Assembly: GCF_020404745.1 (NCBI RefSeq)
Contig: NZ_JAIZAP010000009.1
Location: 119,642-183,641 of the forward strand
Origin: Aquibacillus saliphilus
GTDB taxonomy: Bacteria > Bacillota > Bacilli > Bacillales > Amphibacillaceae
Direction of reading: 5' to 3'
DNA: 64,000 nucleotides
Below the pieces are notes generated by a model, which saw only the letters and a program-made list of their open reading frames with translations, was not told where the DNA came from and did not search any database. Numbering within the stretch: position 1 is the first letter of the stretch; every line of letters starts with the position of its first letter. This document shows, in pieces, positions 42,978 through 52,352 of the stretch. The position numbers were made by a program, and so were the translations under genes.

Positions 42978-44185
42978 TGGCTGCTTTGCAGAAAGGATTG
43001 TTCGTTTATCCGTGGAATATGGCGGAGGAAGGTATTGAGGAATCTGTCGAATTGTACAAATCAGTAAATACTGATACATTGTTTGTTTCCGCAAGTTATC
43101 ATAGTGGACGATTTTTCCATCCTAAGGCTACTAATAAAATGCATACTCGACATGATTCTGGGACTTCTTTTCAGCCTGATCTACCCTTGTATCCATCAGA
43201 TTTACAACCACAAGTTGATGCTGATTTATGTAGTGACCCTATTCATCAGCAAATAAGGGAAACATGTGATAAAAACGGAATATCCTATAATTCGTGGATA
43301 GTGGGTATGCATAACTCTACTTTGGGTCGTAGCAATCTAGAATTATGTGTAGAAAACGCATATGGTGAAAAATATGATTACGCACTCTGTCCTAGTCAAC
43401 CAACAGTTAGAAAGTATTTGGCTGCATTGGTAGAAGATGTTCTGAAAAATTTGAAGCCAGAATCAGTTTTACTAGAAACACCAAATTTTCTTGGCTTTAT
43501 TCATGATCATCATCACGAATTAATACTTGCCAACCTTGGTCCAGTATGTGAATATCTTCTTTCTTTATGTTTTTGTGAACATTGTCAAGACAAGGCGGCA
43601 AAGGATGGAATTGATTCAGACCTGCTTCGCCATCGTATTAAAGAAAGAATAAATTTCTTAATTGAAAATGAAAGAGGTGGGGTTTCAGCCGAATTCTCGA
43701 ATGCAGAACTAGCATCAATTCTGCTCGAGGACCCAAATCTTTACGAATACTCTAGAATGAGATTAAAAAGTGTAACAAGTTTTATTAAAGAAATTAGAAG
43801 TTTAACAAATTCATATGGGAAGATGCTATATGCAGTTCCGTCTATTTTTGCAAGGCCTGCTTCAAGAGCATGGATGGAAGGAACATCTTTATCTGAAGTT
43901 GCTAAAGCTGCTGATGGAATATTTTTATTATCTTATTTTTCTGATCCGGCTTTGGTAAGGGCAGATATAGAATGGGTGAAATTGTTTATAGGTGATACCC
44001 CTATCTTCTCTGCTTTTAATGGTGGTTATCCTGACACTCTAAGTGAGGAAGGATTAAAGGCTTGCATAAAAGTGGCGATGGACTACCAGCCATTTGGTCT
44101 AGGTATTTATAATGCTTCTTTATTAACCAATACTAGAATGAAATGGGTACAGTCTGTTTATAAGATGGTTGATGAAATGAACTAA
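42977..44185 (+). CDS. Unknown protein, possible TIM-barrel hydrolase
   Basis: A 402-residue soluble protein that I cannot assign. The start (GLFVYPWNMAEEGIEESVEL, then NTDTLFVSASYHSGRFFHP) looks like the first strands of a TIM barrel. Middle and later parts contain VLLETPNFLGF, a cysteine motif LSLCFCEHCQDKA like the metal-binding loop of some glycoside-hydrolase-like barrels, and IFLLSYFSDPALV. No signal peptide. It starts within the DppF-like stop codon and is followed by a Gfo/Idh/MocA dehydrogenase, so it belongs to the pathway. The barrel could be a sugar-related hydrolase or an isomerase. ATG 42977 has AGGAGAGGATGTTTTG upstream. Confidence 0.6.
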   Translation: MAALQKGLFVYPWNMAEEGIEESVELYKSVNTDTLFVSASYHSGRFFHPKATNKMHTRHDSGTSFQPDLPLYPSDLQPQVDADLCSDPIHQQIRETCDKNGISYNSWIVGMHNSTLGRSNLELCVENAYGEKYDYALCPSQPTVRKYLAALVEDVLKNLKPESVLLETPNFLGFIHDHHHELILANLGPVCEYLLSLCFCEHCQDKAAKDGIDSDLLRHRIKERINFLIENERGGVSAEFSNAELASILLEDPNLYEYSRMRLKSVTSFIKEIRSLTNSYGKMLYAVPSIFARPASRAWMEGTSLSEVAKAADGIFLLSYFSDPALVRADIEWVKLFIGDTPIFSAFNGGYPDTLSEEGLKACIKVAMDYQPFGLGIYNASLLTNTRMKWVQSVYKMVDEMN

Positions 44186-44214
44186 ATCAAGAGTTTGCAG
44201 GGGAGTTGTGGATA

Positions 44215-45174
44215 TTGAGAGTTGGTATTATAGGTTATGGTTTTATTGGGAAACTCCATCTTTTAGCATGGAAAGGGGTAGAGCCGAAGACGACTTTTTG
44301 TGTGATTGACCCAGTATTAACTGATGAAATTAAGTTAGAGCTTGAACAGAGAAACATACCTTATATGGATACTTTTGAAAAAGCATTAGCAAAGTACCCT
44401 GATATCCAATATATAAGTGTCTGCTCACCTCCAAATCGTCATAAAGAGGTTGTTCTCCGAGCAGCAAAAGAGAATATCCATATTTTATTGGAGAAGCCCG
44501 TATCTGCTGTTGAGTCAGACTATAAAACTATGAAATTAGCCCTTTCTGAAAGTAAGTCAAAAGCTATGGTAGGTGTAACCCAACGTTTTTACCCTGAAGT
44601 CATTAGAGGAAAAAAATGGATAGAAAATGGATTGATTGGCGATATTATTTCCATTCAGGATATTATGATTTTAAGTGATTTTGGACTTCCTTCTTGGTAT
44701 AACAATCCTGACATATCGGGTGGTGGTATTTTTATTTGTAATGGAGTACATCTCCTAGATAGATTAAAATATCTAACCGGAAGTGAGATAGAAAAACTTT
44801 ATGACTACAAATTTAAGGGTCCTGTTCGAAATGAAAAAATTGCCTCTATTAATGGAAAATTGTCTGGGGGGGTAAACGTTCATCTTCATCTCGAATGGAG
44901 TGAGGTTGAAAAACGGCAGGAATTAACTATTTTTGGAACAAAAGGCAGGATAGAAATATCAACATGGGATTACGCACGACTTTATACTAAAGGTGGTCTG
45001 GAAGAGGTTAAGCCCTATAAAAGTGGTGATTCATTTAATGATCGCACCTTAAGTGGCTTAGTAAATGAAATAAAATGTTTCTTGGATGGAGTGGAAAATA
45101 CCATTCCACATGAACTGACACTTGAAGGACATGAATCAATTATTGGAACAATTTGGAAAACATATCAAAAATAA
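44215..45174 (+). CDS. Gfo/Idh/MocA-family oxidoreductase
   Basis: NAD(P)-dependent dehydrogenase of 319 residues. The Rossmann motif is RVGIIGYGFIGKLH at the N-terminus, then YISVCSPPNRHKEVVLRAA and HILLEKPVSA with the catalytic EKP motif. The C-terminal alpha/beta domain has GGGIFICNGVHLLDRLKYLT in place of the usual GGG-x-x-x-D-x-G-x-H. Family members oxidise sugars, inositols or imines. In this operon, oxidation or reduction of an imine or hydroxy acid is possible. I prefer TTG 44215, ten bases after CAGGGGAG, over an upstream TTG at 44206 that is too close. Confidence 0.85.
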   Translation: MRVGIIGYGFIGKLHLLAWKGVEPKTTFCVIDPVLTDEIKLELEQRNIPYMDTFEKALAKYPDIQYISVCSPPNRHKEVVLRAAKENIHILLEKPVSAVESDYKTMKLALSESKSKAMVGVTQRFYPEVIRGKKWIENGLIGDIISIQDIMILSDFGLPSWYNNPDISGGGIFICNGVHLLDRLKYLTGSEIEKLYDYKFKGPVRNEKIASINGKLSGGVNVHLHLEWSEVEKRQELTIFGTKGRIEISTWDYARLYTKGGLEEVKPYKSGDSFNDRTLSGLVNEIKCFLDGVENTIPHELTLEGHESIIGTIWKTYQK

Positions 45175-45191
45175 GATGAGGAGACTGAAAC

Positions 45192-46289
45192 ATGGAGGTT
45201 ACTGATAAAGAATTATTAACTGATACTCCTATAGTTGCAGTTGATTTAGATGTATTAGAACAAAATATTTCTTGGCTTTCTAACTTGGCAAAAGAAGTAG
45301 GAGTAAAACTTCGTCCACACGCCAAGACACATAAAAGCCCATACGTTGCTAAGAAACAATTAGATGCCGGAGCAATTGGTATTACAACAGCTAAATTAGG
45401 TGAAGCAGAAGTAATGGTAGATAACGGTATTAATGATATTCTTATCGCTTTTCCAATTATAGGGAAGCGAAAACTAGAAAGATTTGGTCAGCTGCTAAAA
45501 AGAGCAAATTTAATGGTAGCTCTTGATGATCTAGAGATTGCTCGATCCTTAAATGAAGTGGGAGAAAAGCTTGATAAAGAAATTGAAATTTATGCGGATG
45601 TTGACACTGGTTTGCACCGGATGGGAAGAAGTCCTATTGAAAGCGTAGATCACTTATATGAAATTTCAAAGTTGAGTCATATTACTATCAAGGGTTTGAT
45701 GAGTCATACTGGGCATGCATATCAGGCCGAAACAGATGAAGAAATAAGAAGGATAGCCATAGAGGATGCGACACTCTTAAATCAAACAAAAGAGATGCTA
45801 GCAGAAAAAGGGGTTTTTATTCCCGAGATCAGTATTGGTGCTACGGCAACAGCGCGCTTTATAAAGGAAATCCCTTTTGTAACTGAAATGCGCCCTGGAA
45901 TGTATGTTTTTAATGATCGTTTTGTGATGGCGTCTGGTGGTGCAAAGGAAGAAAATTGTGCTGTATCCGTATTTGCCACCGTTATATCTCATCCCACCAA
46001 TGACAGAATTATTATTGATGCGGGTAGTAAAACTCTGGCTCAGGATCCATTTAAACACGGAGGTCACGGAGTTGTAAAAGGACATGATAACTTAGTTATA
46101 AGTTCTCTGTCAGAAGAACATGGAACGATTGTAGTAAGAGGTAATACTAATTTGAATGTAGGAGACGTAATTCAAATTATTCCAAATCATATTTGTCCAG
46201 TAATAAATTTAACAGATAATCTTTATGGATTCAGGAATGGGGAGTTAGAACGGATGATTCCTGTTCTGGGTAGAGGTAAGAACAGGTAA
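45192..46289 (+). CDS. D-threonine aldolase / D-serine dehydratase-like PLP enzyme
   Basis: A 365-residue alanine-racemase-fold enzyme. The PLP lysine is in LRPHAKTHKSPYVAKKQL (the HAKTHK pattern of D-threonine aldolase and eukaryotic-type D-serine dehydratase), and the barrel continues with YADVDTGLHRMG and GLMSHTGHAY. The C-terminal domain ends with the metal site in PNHICPVINLTD (His-x-Cys). The enzymes split D-beta-hydroxy amino acids or dehydrate D-serine with help of a divalent metal. It strongly supports D-amino acids as pathway intermediates, as does the deacylase that follows 34 bp later. Confidence 0.88.
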   Translation: MEVTDKELLTDTPIVAVDLDVLEQNISWLSNLAKEVGVKLRPHAKTHKSPYVAKKQLDAGAIGITTAKLGEAEVMVDNGINDILIAFPIIGKRKLERFGQLLKRANLMVALDDLEIARSLNEVGEKLDKEIEIYADVDTGLHRMGRSPIESVDHLYEISKLSHITIKGLMSHTGHAYQAETDEEIRRIAIEDATLLNQTKEMLAEKGVFIPEISIGATATARFIKEIPFVTEMRPGMYVFNDRFVMASGGAKEENCAVSVFATVISHPTNDRIIIDAGSKTLAQDPFKHGGHGVVKGHDNLVISSLSEEHGTIVVRGNTNLNVGDVIQIIPNHICPVINLTDNLYGFRNGELERMIPVLGRGKNR

Positions 46290-46323
46290 ATGATGATAAT
46301 GGAAACGGAGAGTGCTGTATCTA

Positions 46324-47865
46324 ATGTATGATTTATTAATTCTGAATGGATATATAATTGATGGTTCACGGGATGCAAGGAAAAAGATGGATATTGCTAT
46401 TAACGAAGATAAAATAGTTACTATTGGAGATCTCTCTAATTCTCAAAGTAAGGATGTCATTGATGCAGAAGGACTTGTTATATGTCCTGGTTTTATAGAT
46501 GTGCATACACATTCTGAACTTGCTTTGATGGGCGGAAATGATCAGTATGCTCCTTTAAAAATGGGAGTAACTACACAACTAACTGGACCTGACGGCTTTT
46601 CATGGGCCCCATTAACAGGTGATGTAAGTGATGAAATGAGAGAATTTTTAGAAGTGTTCTACGACTACACAAACGTCCCTAAGGAATTCTTTGAGATTCA
46701 ATCTATTGATGGTTTATTAACAATGTTCAAAGATAAAATTCCTTCTAATTTGTTGTTACAAGTACCACACGGTAGTGTTCGGGGGGCAGTTTTAGGTTGG
46801 GAAGACCGTGTTGCCACTGAGAAAGAAATACAAGTTATGGAGTCGATTGTAGAAGACTGGATGAAGGCAGGAGCAAAAGCCTTCTGCACAGGGTTAGAAT
46901 ATGAACCCACAAGACATGCCGATTTGAATGAACTCGTTAGATTAGCTAAAGTATCAGCTTCGTACGATGGAATTTATGTAGCGCATCAAAGAGGATATAT
47001 GGACAACGTACTTACAGGGTGTAATGAAACATTTGCTATTGCTAGGGGGGCAAATATCCCTGTACATATTTCTCATTTCACAGTAAACGAAGAAGCAGAG
47101 CAGTTGATCTCTCAGGCAACAAAAGAAGGTATTGATGTATCTTTTGACATGTATCCCTATCCAGCTGGATGTACTCATTTAATGTACATGCTTCCAGAGT
47201 CATGGCAAAAAGGTCCTCCAGAAAGGATTTTAAAACAACTGAGCGATAAAGAAAAACGAAAAGATATAAAAAGCCATTTAGAAAATGTATTAGATCCAAA
47301 TAGAGCCAAATTCGCATATGTTGGAACTCCTTATCAATCTGGACTTGAAGGTAAAACTCTAAATGAGGTTTATGAATCCTCAGACAAAGACCTTTCTGAT
47401 ATTATATGCGATATCCTATTGGAAAGCTCATTACAAACAGTAATGATTTATCATTGGCCCAAAGAAAATTTCAATTATTTAAATAAAACTTTTACACATG
47501 ATTTACACATGGTAAGTACTGATGGTATTTATGCTGGTGAGAAACCACACCCAAGAGGTTTTGGGACTTTTCCAAAAGTAATAAGGGAATTTGTTTATGA
47601 AAAGAACATATTAACTTTAGAAAATGCCATATATAAAATGACAGGTTATCCTGCTGAACGCTTTCATATCAAGCAAAGAGGATTAATCAAGGAAGGTTAT
47701 TATGCTGATATTACAATTTTTGATCCTAAAAGGGTTAACTCAGAGGCGACTTTTGAAAATCCAAGGAAAGAACCGGAGGGGATTGACCATGTGATTGTTA
47801 ATGGAAAATCTGTTATAGAAAAGGGGAAAATAATCCCTGGAATGAACGGAAGAATACTACATTAA
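46324..47865 (+). CDS. N-acyl-D-amino-acid deacylase (D-aminoacylase) family
   Basis: Amidohydrolase of 513 residues. An N-terminal beta sandwich (LLILNGYIIDGSRDARKKMD) leads to the metal motif GFIDVHTHSELALM. Later landmarks are AKAFCTGLEYEPTRHADLNE, VHISHFTV, the Asp in MVSTDGIYAG, and the C-terminal GYYADITIFDPKRV with IVNGKSVIEKGK. The order and spacing fit D-aminoacylases, which release free D-amino acids from N-acyl derivatives, though dihydroorotase-like relatives exist. It would feed the D-amino-acid enzyme encoded upstream. ATG 46324 preferred; a GTG at 46312 is closer to the GGAAACGGAGAG ribosome binding site than is usual. Confidence 0.87.
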   Translation: MYDLLILNGYIIDGSRDARKKMDIAINEDKIVTIGDLSNSQSKDVIDAEGLVICPGFIDVHTHSELALMGGNDQYAPLKMGVTTQLTGPDGFSWAPLTGDVSDEMREFLEVFYDYTNVPKEFFEIQSIDGLLTMFKDKIPSNLLLQVPHGSVRGAVLGWEDRVATEKEIQVMESIVEDWMKAGAKAFCTGLEYEPTRHADLNELVRLAKVSASYDGIYVAHQRGYMDNVLTGCNETFAIARGANIPVHISHFTVNEEAEQLISQATKEGIDVSFDMYPYPAGCTHLMYMLPESWQKGPPERILKQLSDKEKRKDIKSHLENVLDPNRAKFAYVGTPYQSGLEGKTLNEVYESSDKDLSDIICDILLESSLQTVMIYHWPKENFNYLNKTFTHDLHMVSTDGIYAGEKPHPRGFGTFPKVIREFVYEKNILTLENAIYKMTGYPAERFHIKQRGLIKEGYYADITIFDPKRVNSEATFENPRKEPEGIDHVIVNGKSVIEKGKIIPGMNGRILH

Positions 47866-47887
47866 GCATAGATAAGGAGAATATTAA

Positions 47888-48361
47888 ATGAATAGCAATG
47901 CTAAAGAGATTTTTGAACGTTATAAGACAGAGTTGAATTTTAAACCGACTACTCCAAGGTCAGACCGTCCGTATACAGGAGTTAAATATTTTAACAATTG
48001 TGCTTTTATTTCTGGGAATGTTGCCTTTTCCAATGGTGAGGTTCTTTATAGTGGAAGAATTGGAGATAACTTATCCATCGAAGAGGGAAAAAAATCTGTT
48101 GTACTCGCAGTAATCAACTGCCTTGAACTTTTTGATCAGGATAAAGGAATTGAAAATATTGACTCTATACTTAAAATGACAGGCTATTTAAGCTGTACCG
48201 AAGCTATAACAGAACATCCAACAATTTTAAATGCAGCTAGTGAAGTATTACTTGATATATTTGGTGAGCCAGGTAGACACGCTAGAGCAGCACTTGGAAT
48301 GCATACTTTGCCTTTAAATGCTTCAAGTGAAATTGAGTTGATTGTGAGTGTGAAAGAATAG
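47888..48361 (+). CDS. RidA-family protein (enamine/imine deaminase), long subgroup
   Basis: A 157-residue protein, about 30 residues longer than archetypal RidA, like the YjgF-related subgroup with an N-terminal helix (SNAKEIFERYKTELNF). It has CAFISGNVAFSNGEVLYSGR and the substrate-binding Arg in GEPGRHARAALGMHTLPLNA. RidA proteins hydrolyse reactive 2-aminoacrylate and related imines released by PLP dehydratases. That function fits a pathway with a D-serine dehydratase-like enzyme. Short spacing (22 bp) from the deacylase gene and a clear AAGGAGAATATTAA ribosome binding site. Confidence 0.87.
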   Translation: MNSNAKEIFERYKTELNFKPTTPRSDRPYTGVKYFNNCAFISGNVAFSNGEVLYSGRIGDNLSIEEGKKSVVLAVINCLELFDQDKGIENIDSILKMTGYLSCTEAITEHPTILNAASEVLLDIFGEPGRHARAALGMHTLPLNASSEIELIVSVKE

Positions 48362-48491
48362 TTGTTGTCTCACATGTAGAGCTTTCAATTAAAACTATCT
48401 CTTAAGTACTTGAAAACTATTGATAATATTTTTTTAATTAGAATAAAGTAGTTTTGTGACTTAAAAATAAAAGCAGAATTGGAGTGGTATT

Positions 48492-49349
48492 ATGAAATTA
48501 GTTACATTTGAAACTAATGATGGTGTAAAGGCGGTTGGTGTTTTGAAGAAAGACTCAGTGCTTTCATTAAATAAATTATTAAAACAACCTGACCTTTCCA
48601 TGATGGTACTCGTTGAAAAAGGAATTTCTTACATCAACGAAATAAGAAATGAGGTTGATTCTTCTGAGGGAGATTACAGTTTAAAGGAAGTTAAAATTTT
48701 GCCACCTCTAGAACGACCCAAAAAAATAGTTTGCGTTGGAAATAACTATATGGACCACTGTCGCGAACAAAAAATAAAACCGCCAGAAAGACCTTTGATA
48801 TTTTCTAAGTGGCCAAGTTGTGTGGTGAGTTATAATGATCACATTGAATTACCTAAAGAATCTAAACAGGTTGATTACGAGGCTGAACTTGGGGTTATTA
48901 TTCAAACTGGCGGAAAACATATTAATAGGGAAGAAGTGAGTGATTATATATTTGGTTACGTAGCTGTAAATGATATTAGTGCGAGAGATGTACAATTTTC
49001 GGATGGACAATGGATTCGTGGTAAATCATTTGATACTTTTATGCCGACAGGTCCATTTATCTTGACAGCTGATGAAGTTGAGGAACCACAAAAGTTATCC
49101 ATCAAAACCAGTTTAAATGGAAAAATACTGCAAAATTCAAATACTGCGGAAATGATTTTTGATATATCATATATTGTTTCCTATCTTTCAGAAGGTTTTA
49201 CTTTTGAAAGTGGTGACCTTATTGCAACAGGTACCCCTAATGGCGTGGGTGTTTTTCGTCATCCCCAAATATTCCTTCAAGCTGGGGATATGATAGAAGT
49301 ATCAATAGAAGGTCTGGGTTCCTTAAAAAATACATGTGTAGAACGATAG
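48492..49349 (+). CDS. Fumarylacetoacetate hydrolase (FAH) family protein
   Basis: A 285-residue hydrolase or lyase. The core FAH fold begins at KKIVCVGNNYMDHCREQ; metal ligands are in VDYEAELGVII and in YVAVNDISARDVQ; GKSFDTFMPTGPFI and GDLIATGTPNGVGVF complete the pattern. Family members cleave C-C bonds or decarboxylate diketo acids (fumarylpyruvate, 2-keto-3-deoxy acids, oxaloacetate). It is the last gene of the operon, 130 bp behind RidA, and likely handles the keto acid left after deamination. GGAGTGG ribosome binding site. Confidence 0.88.
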   Translation: MKLVTFETNDGVKAVGVLKKDSVLSLNKLLKQPDLSMMVLVEKGISYINEIRNEVDSSEGDYSLKEVKILPPLERPKKIVCVGNNYMDHCREQKIKPPERPLIFSKWPSCVVSYNDHIELPKESKQVDYEAELGVIIQTGGKHINREEVSDYIFGYVAVNDISARDVQFSDGQWIRGKSFDTFMPTGPFILTADEVEEPQKLSIKTSLNGKILQNSNTAEMIFDISYIVSYLSEGFTFESGDLIATGTPNGVGVFRHPQIFLQAGDMIEVSIEGLGSLKNTCVER

Positions 49350-49985
49350 TATTGATACTAGTAATATAAGCTTAAAAGTTGTTAAACTCTATGAAATTTG
49401 TAATATTTAGTACATGATCTATCATCCCGAGGAATTAGTAGTAAAGTTATCAATTATAGAAAATTCTGAGTTCAAATTATCCAGAAGGAACCTTAAGTCA
49501 ATATATAAGAAGGCTACGATTGAGGCCTTCAAATTCACTATGTGAATTTATCGAACTGCTGAAGTTGGCTTGAGGTGGAATAAATTAATGATTTTATTAT
49601 TAGATATGTGAATTAGTTTAATTTAATCTCAAATCTGTTATTATGATCTGAAAATTATTTGTTTTGGATTTCGGTTATTGGGTTAAAAATATTACCAAGC
49701 AGTCTTCTTTTTTGATAACCACAAATAATGATAAGGTTGCTTCTCTTTTTTCTAGTACTTAGATATAAGCTGATTGGCTGATCGTAAATGCTGTTTTCTT
49801 CTTGGAAGAATCGGCGGTATTTATTGTGTGTTTTTCATCTTTCAGTTTCGTCCTCGTTAAAGCCACACATCTCTTGTTCATTCCATTCATCCAAATTATA
49901 AAAACTATACTTTATAATTTTTTTATAATAAATCTTTCCACGTTATTATTTTATTTTTTCCTATGCTCTTTGAATTAAGTCTATC
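49350..49985. other. Long AT-rich intergenic region
   Basis: No supported gene. GAAGGC (49509-49514) pairs with GCCTTC (49525-49530), and AAATTCAC (49531-49538) with GTGAATTT (49542-49549); these back-to-back hairpins may end the upstream operon although U-runs are poor. The rest is about 70-75 percent A+T with scattered stops in all frames. Confidence 0.4.
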
Positions 49986-50896
49986 TTGTTACAAATCCTA
50001 ATAAGAAGTACTACGAACAAAGTTAAGTACATTTTAACAACAGCACTTTCAAAAGAACTAAAAATGAACATCAAGGAAGTATTTCAAATCTTTCTTGCCA
50101 ATGGCTTGATTAATAGAGTTGATGATAACTGGGTGCTTACTGAAAATGGTGAAGAACGAGGCGGAACGATAAAGAAACACCGAAGGATTGGTGAGTATAT
50201 AGCTTGGGATGAAACTATTAAAAGTAGCAACATGTTCAACACTAGTAAAGAAACACTATTAAATGCTACAGCATTAAGCAAACATTTTGAAGTATCCAAA
50301 TTTAAAATGAATCCAATCTTGTCTGAATTAGGATTCGTGCAAAAGTCTGTAAAAGGTTGGACAGTAACAAAATTAGGGTTAAGTATTGGTGGGAAGCAGC
50401 TGGAATACGATAGGACTGGTGTCCCATATGTAAATTGGCCAGAAAGCATTCTGCAGAATAAGAGATTAGTAGAAACAATGAATGAGTTACAGTGAAATTA
50501 GCCAGAGGAGAACACGGAATCTAATCAAAACAATTCTTTAGGATTTAGAGAAAAGTTTGTGGCTAAACATAGATCAGCAGATGGTCATTATGTACGATCA
50601 AGAGCCGAAATGCTTATAGATAACTGGTTATACATGTCTGAAATTGTACATGCTTATGAACGGAAACTACCAATCGAGGAAGATGTTTATACCGATTTTT
50701 ACTTACCAGTCGGTAAAGTGTACATAGAATATTGGGGCTTAGAAGACGAACCGAAGATGCGGCGCGAAAGCAAGAAAAATTACGAATATATCAAAAGTAC
50801 GGGTTCAACTTAATAGAATTACAGGATGCTGACATTCAAAACTTGGATGATATACTGCCAAAGAAGTTGTTGAAGTTAGGGATACAGGCTTATTAA
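49986..50896 (+). pseudogene. Frameshifted unknown gene with C-terminal nuclease-like domain
   Basis: Three frames line up as one protein of about 300 residues. The first (49986-50495) has two small repeated DNA-binding-like modules (IKEVFQIFLANGLINRVDDN, then ATALSKHFEVSKFKMNPILS). After a shift near 50495 the next frame reads PEENTESNQNNSLGFREKFV then RSRAEMLIDNWLYMSEIVHA and DFYLPVGKVYIEYWG, a PD-(D/E)XK-like pattern. After a shift near 50790 the end is IYQKYGFNLIELQDADIQNL and GIQAY. Intact relatives I recall carry the same order in one frame. The nuclease-like part resembles homing or Vsr-type endonucleases; defence or mobile origin likely. Confidence 0.65.
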
Positions 50897-51145
50897 TTGA
50901 GTCTTTCTAACGTAGAATCGGTTAAATCATTAGGGATTTCTCTATAGAAATAGGCAGATGTGGGGCAACTATTTTATTGCGTAGTAGACCATTACTGCGC
51001 AATAAAGAACTTCTTTTAAGACTTCGCGAAAATTGAATTCATGCCCTACAGGCGGTTGAGTAGATAACCCATTGGTCAAGATAAGTATTATTTATTAAAT
51101 TACAAATAATATAACTTAAAACTGTCTTGCTATGTTACATTAAAA
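50897..51145. other. Spacer between decayed nuclease gene and darT terminator
   Basis: No supported gene. TTGCGTAGTA/TACTGCGCAATA near 50975-51005 is a short imperfect inverted repeat. Confidence 0.3.
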
Positions 51146-51176
51146 GGCCATCAGTTTGAGATGGCCCACTTCTATT
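51146..51176 (-). terminator. Terminator of the DarT gene
   Basis: GGCCATC (51146-51152) and GATGGCC (51160-51166) form a 7-bp stem; read on the minus strand it is followed by TTTTAATG. It lies about 105 bp past the DarT stop. Confidence 0.6.
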
Positions 51177-51271
51177 TTAGGAAACAGTAATGTGAGTAAT
51201 ACGAGTAAAATATTACTTTTAACGGCGTTATGATATTCTGATTTTCAAACATAAATACTATATATTTATTA

Positions 51272-52276
51272 CTATAAATTGATAGTATTACAATAAATCA
51301 AATGGCCGTCTAACTTTATAGCTAATTCTACCTGATCTCGCCCCAATATAAAATCATTCATATTGATACGGAGTTGATTAGCAGGATTGTTAGCAGATAG
51401 GATATAATTTTCCTTAGCAAAATAACAAATCTCTCCCCCCCTACCGAACCATCTTATATCTATATTTCTTGAATAATTGTCATTTCTATTAAAATCCACT
51501 ATTAAGTGACTCTTACTCTGATTCACCTCTAAAATCTTTAAGAAATCACCATGAAAAATAGTATTAGAATCCGTTATATCAAATGTACCGTCATCTATAT
51601 AACAAATCATATCCTGATATCCGTGATAAGCAAAGTCGTCTAATAGATGCTTCAACGTATCAGCTTCAGCTTTTGTTCTACAAACAATTCTTTGTAAATA
51701 ATTCAAATTACAATGATCCTTTACTACTATTTCAGCTTGTCGATGTTTCCTTATTTGTGACCCATCAAGTCCATATGTGCTATCATTATGATAAATATAA
51801 TTAAACGGTGCTTCAGCTAATTCTTCCATACCTTGATGTATTGGTACATAATGATGTGAGGCAAGGCTTTCATATGAAAAATATACATTCGGTTCGTCCA
51901 ATATTGCTGTATCAAATAATAAAAATACAGGTACTGGGCAATGTGCCCCAAGTTCAGTTATTTCTACTTTAGCCCTTATTCCTTCATTGTGGAACTGTGT
52001 AGGGGTTAAAGGCCTAAAGTAGAACCGAGCATAATCTTTATATTCTTCCTCAGTCCCTGATATCACATCGCTACTAGCATTGTCATTTAAGTTTTCAATC
52101 TCCTTTGTATTTCCTTGATTTCTAGAACACAGTAATCCATCATTTAGAATAGATGCTATGTTAGTAATATGAGAAAAATGATAAATATACTTTGACCACC
52201 ACTTACAATTTTGTGGTAAATACTTCGTAACATGTGAACAGAGTAATAGTTCCTTAGCCGAACTAACCGTTTCCAT
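51272..52276 (-). CDS. darT: DarT-family DNA ADP-ribosyltransferase toxin (DUF4433)
   Basis: A 334-residue toxin candidate. Residues about 30-215 carry the DarT/DUF4433 pattern: IYHFSHITNIASILNDGLL (NAD-binding His and loop), ARFYFRPLTPTQF at 83-95, VPVFLLFD, and RKHRQAEIVV with the catalytic Glu near 182. DarT enzymes attach ADP-ribose to thymidine or guanosine in single-stranded DNA and block replication. The remaining 120 residues are an extra C-terminal domain not found in short DarTs. The macro-domain antitoxin gene is next door but transcribed in the opposite direction, unlike the usual darT-darG operon. Ribosome binding site GGGGAGGTG. Confidence 0.82.
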   Translation of the reverse strand: METVSSAKELLLCSHVTKYLPQNCKWWSKYIYHFSHITNIASILNDGLLCSRNQGNTKEIENLNDNASSDVISGTEEEYKDYARFYFRPLTPTQFHNEGIRAKVEITELGAHCPVPVFLLFDTAILDEPNVYFSYESLASHHYVPIHQGMEELAEAPFNYIYHNDSTYGLDGSQIRKHRQAEIVVKDHCNLNYLQRIVCRTKAEADTLKHLLDDFAYHGYQDMICYIDDGTFDITDSNTIFHGDFLKILEVNQSKSHLIVDFNRNDNYSRNIDIRWFGRGGEICYFAKENYILSANNPANQLRINMNDFILGRDQVELAIKLDGHLIYCNTINL

Positions 52277-52352
52277 AGTCCCGCACCTCCCCTAAAAAAT
52301 GTATTTTATTTTAAATTTTACCATATATAATAGACTTAAGGAGTGTGAAAGA
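52277..52352. promoter_or_regulatory. Divergent promoter region between darT and darG
   Basis: On the plus strand TATAAT at 52326-52331 lies only 22 bp before the darG ATG, giving a leader of about 15 nt that includes TTAAGGAG. On the minus strand TAAAAT boxes within 52295-52316 may serve darT. The two promoters overlap within 76 bp, allowing both genes to be controlled from one site. Confidence 0.45.
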
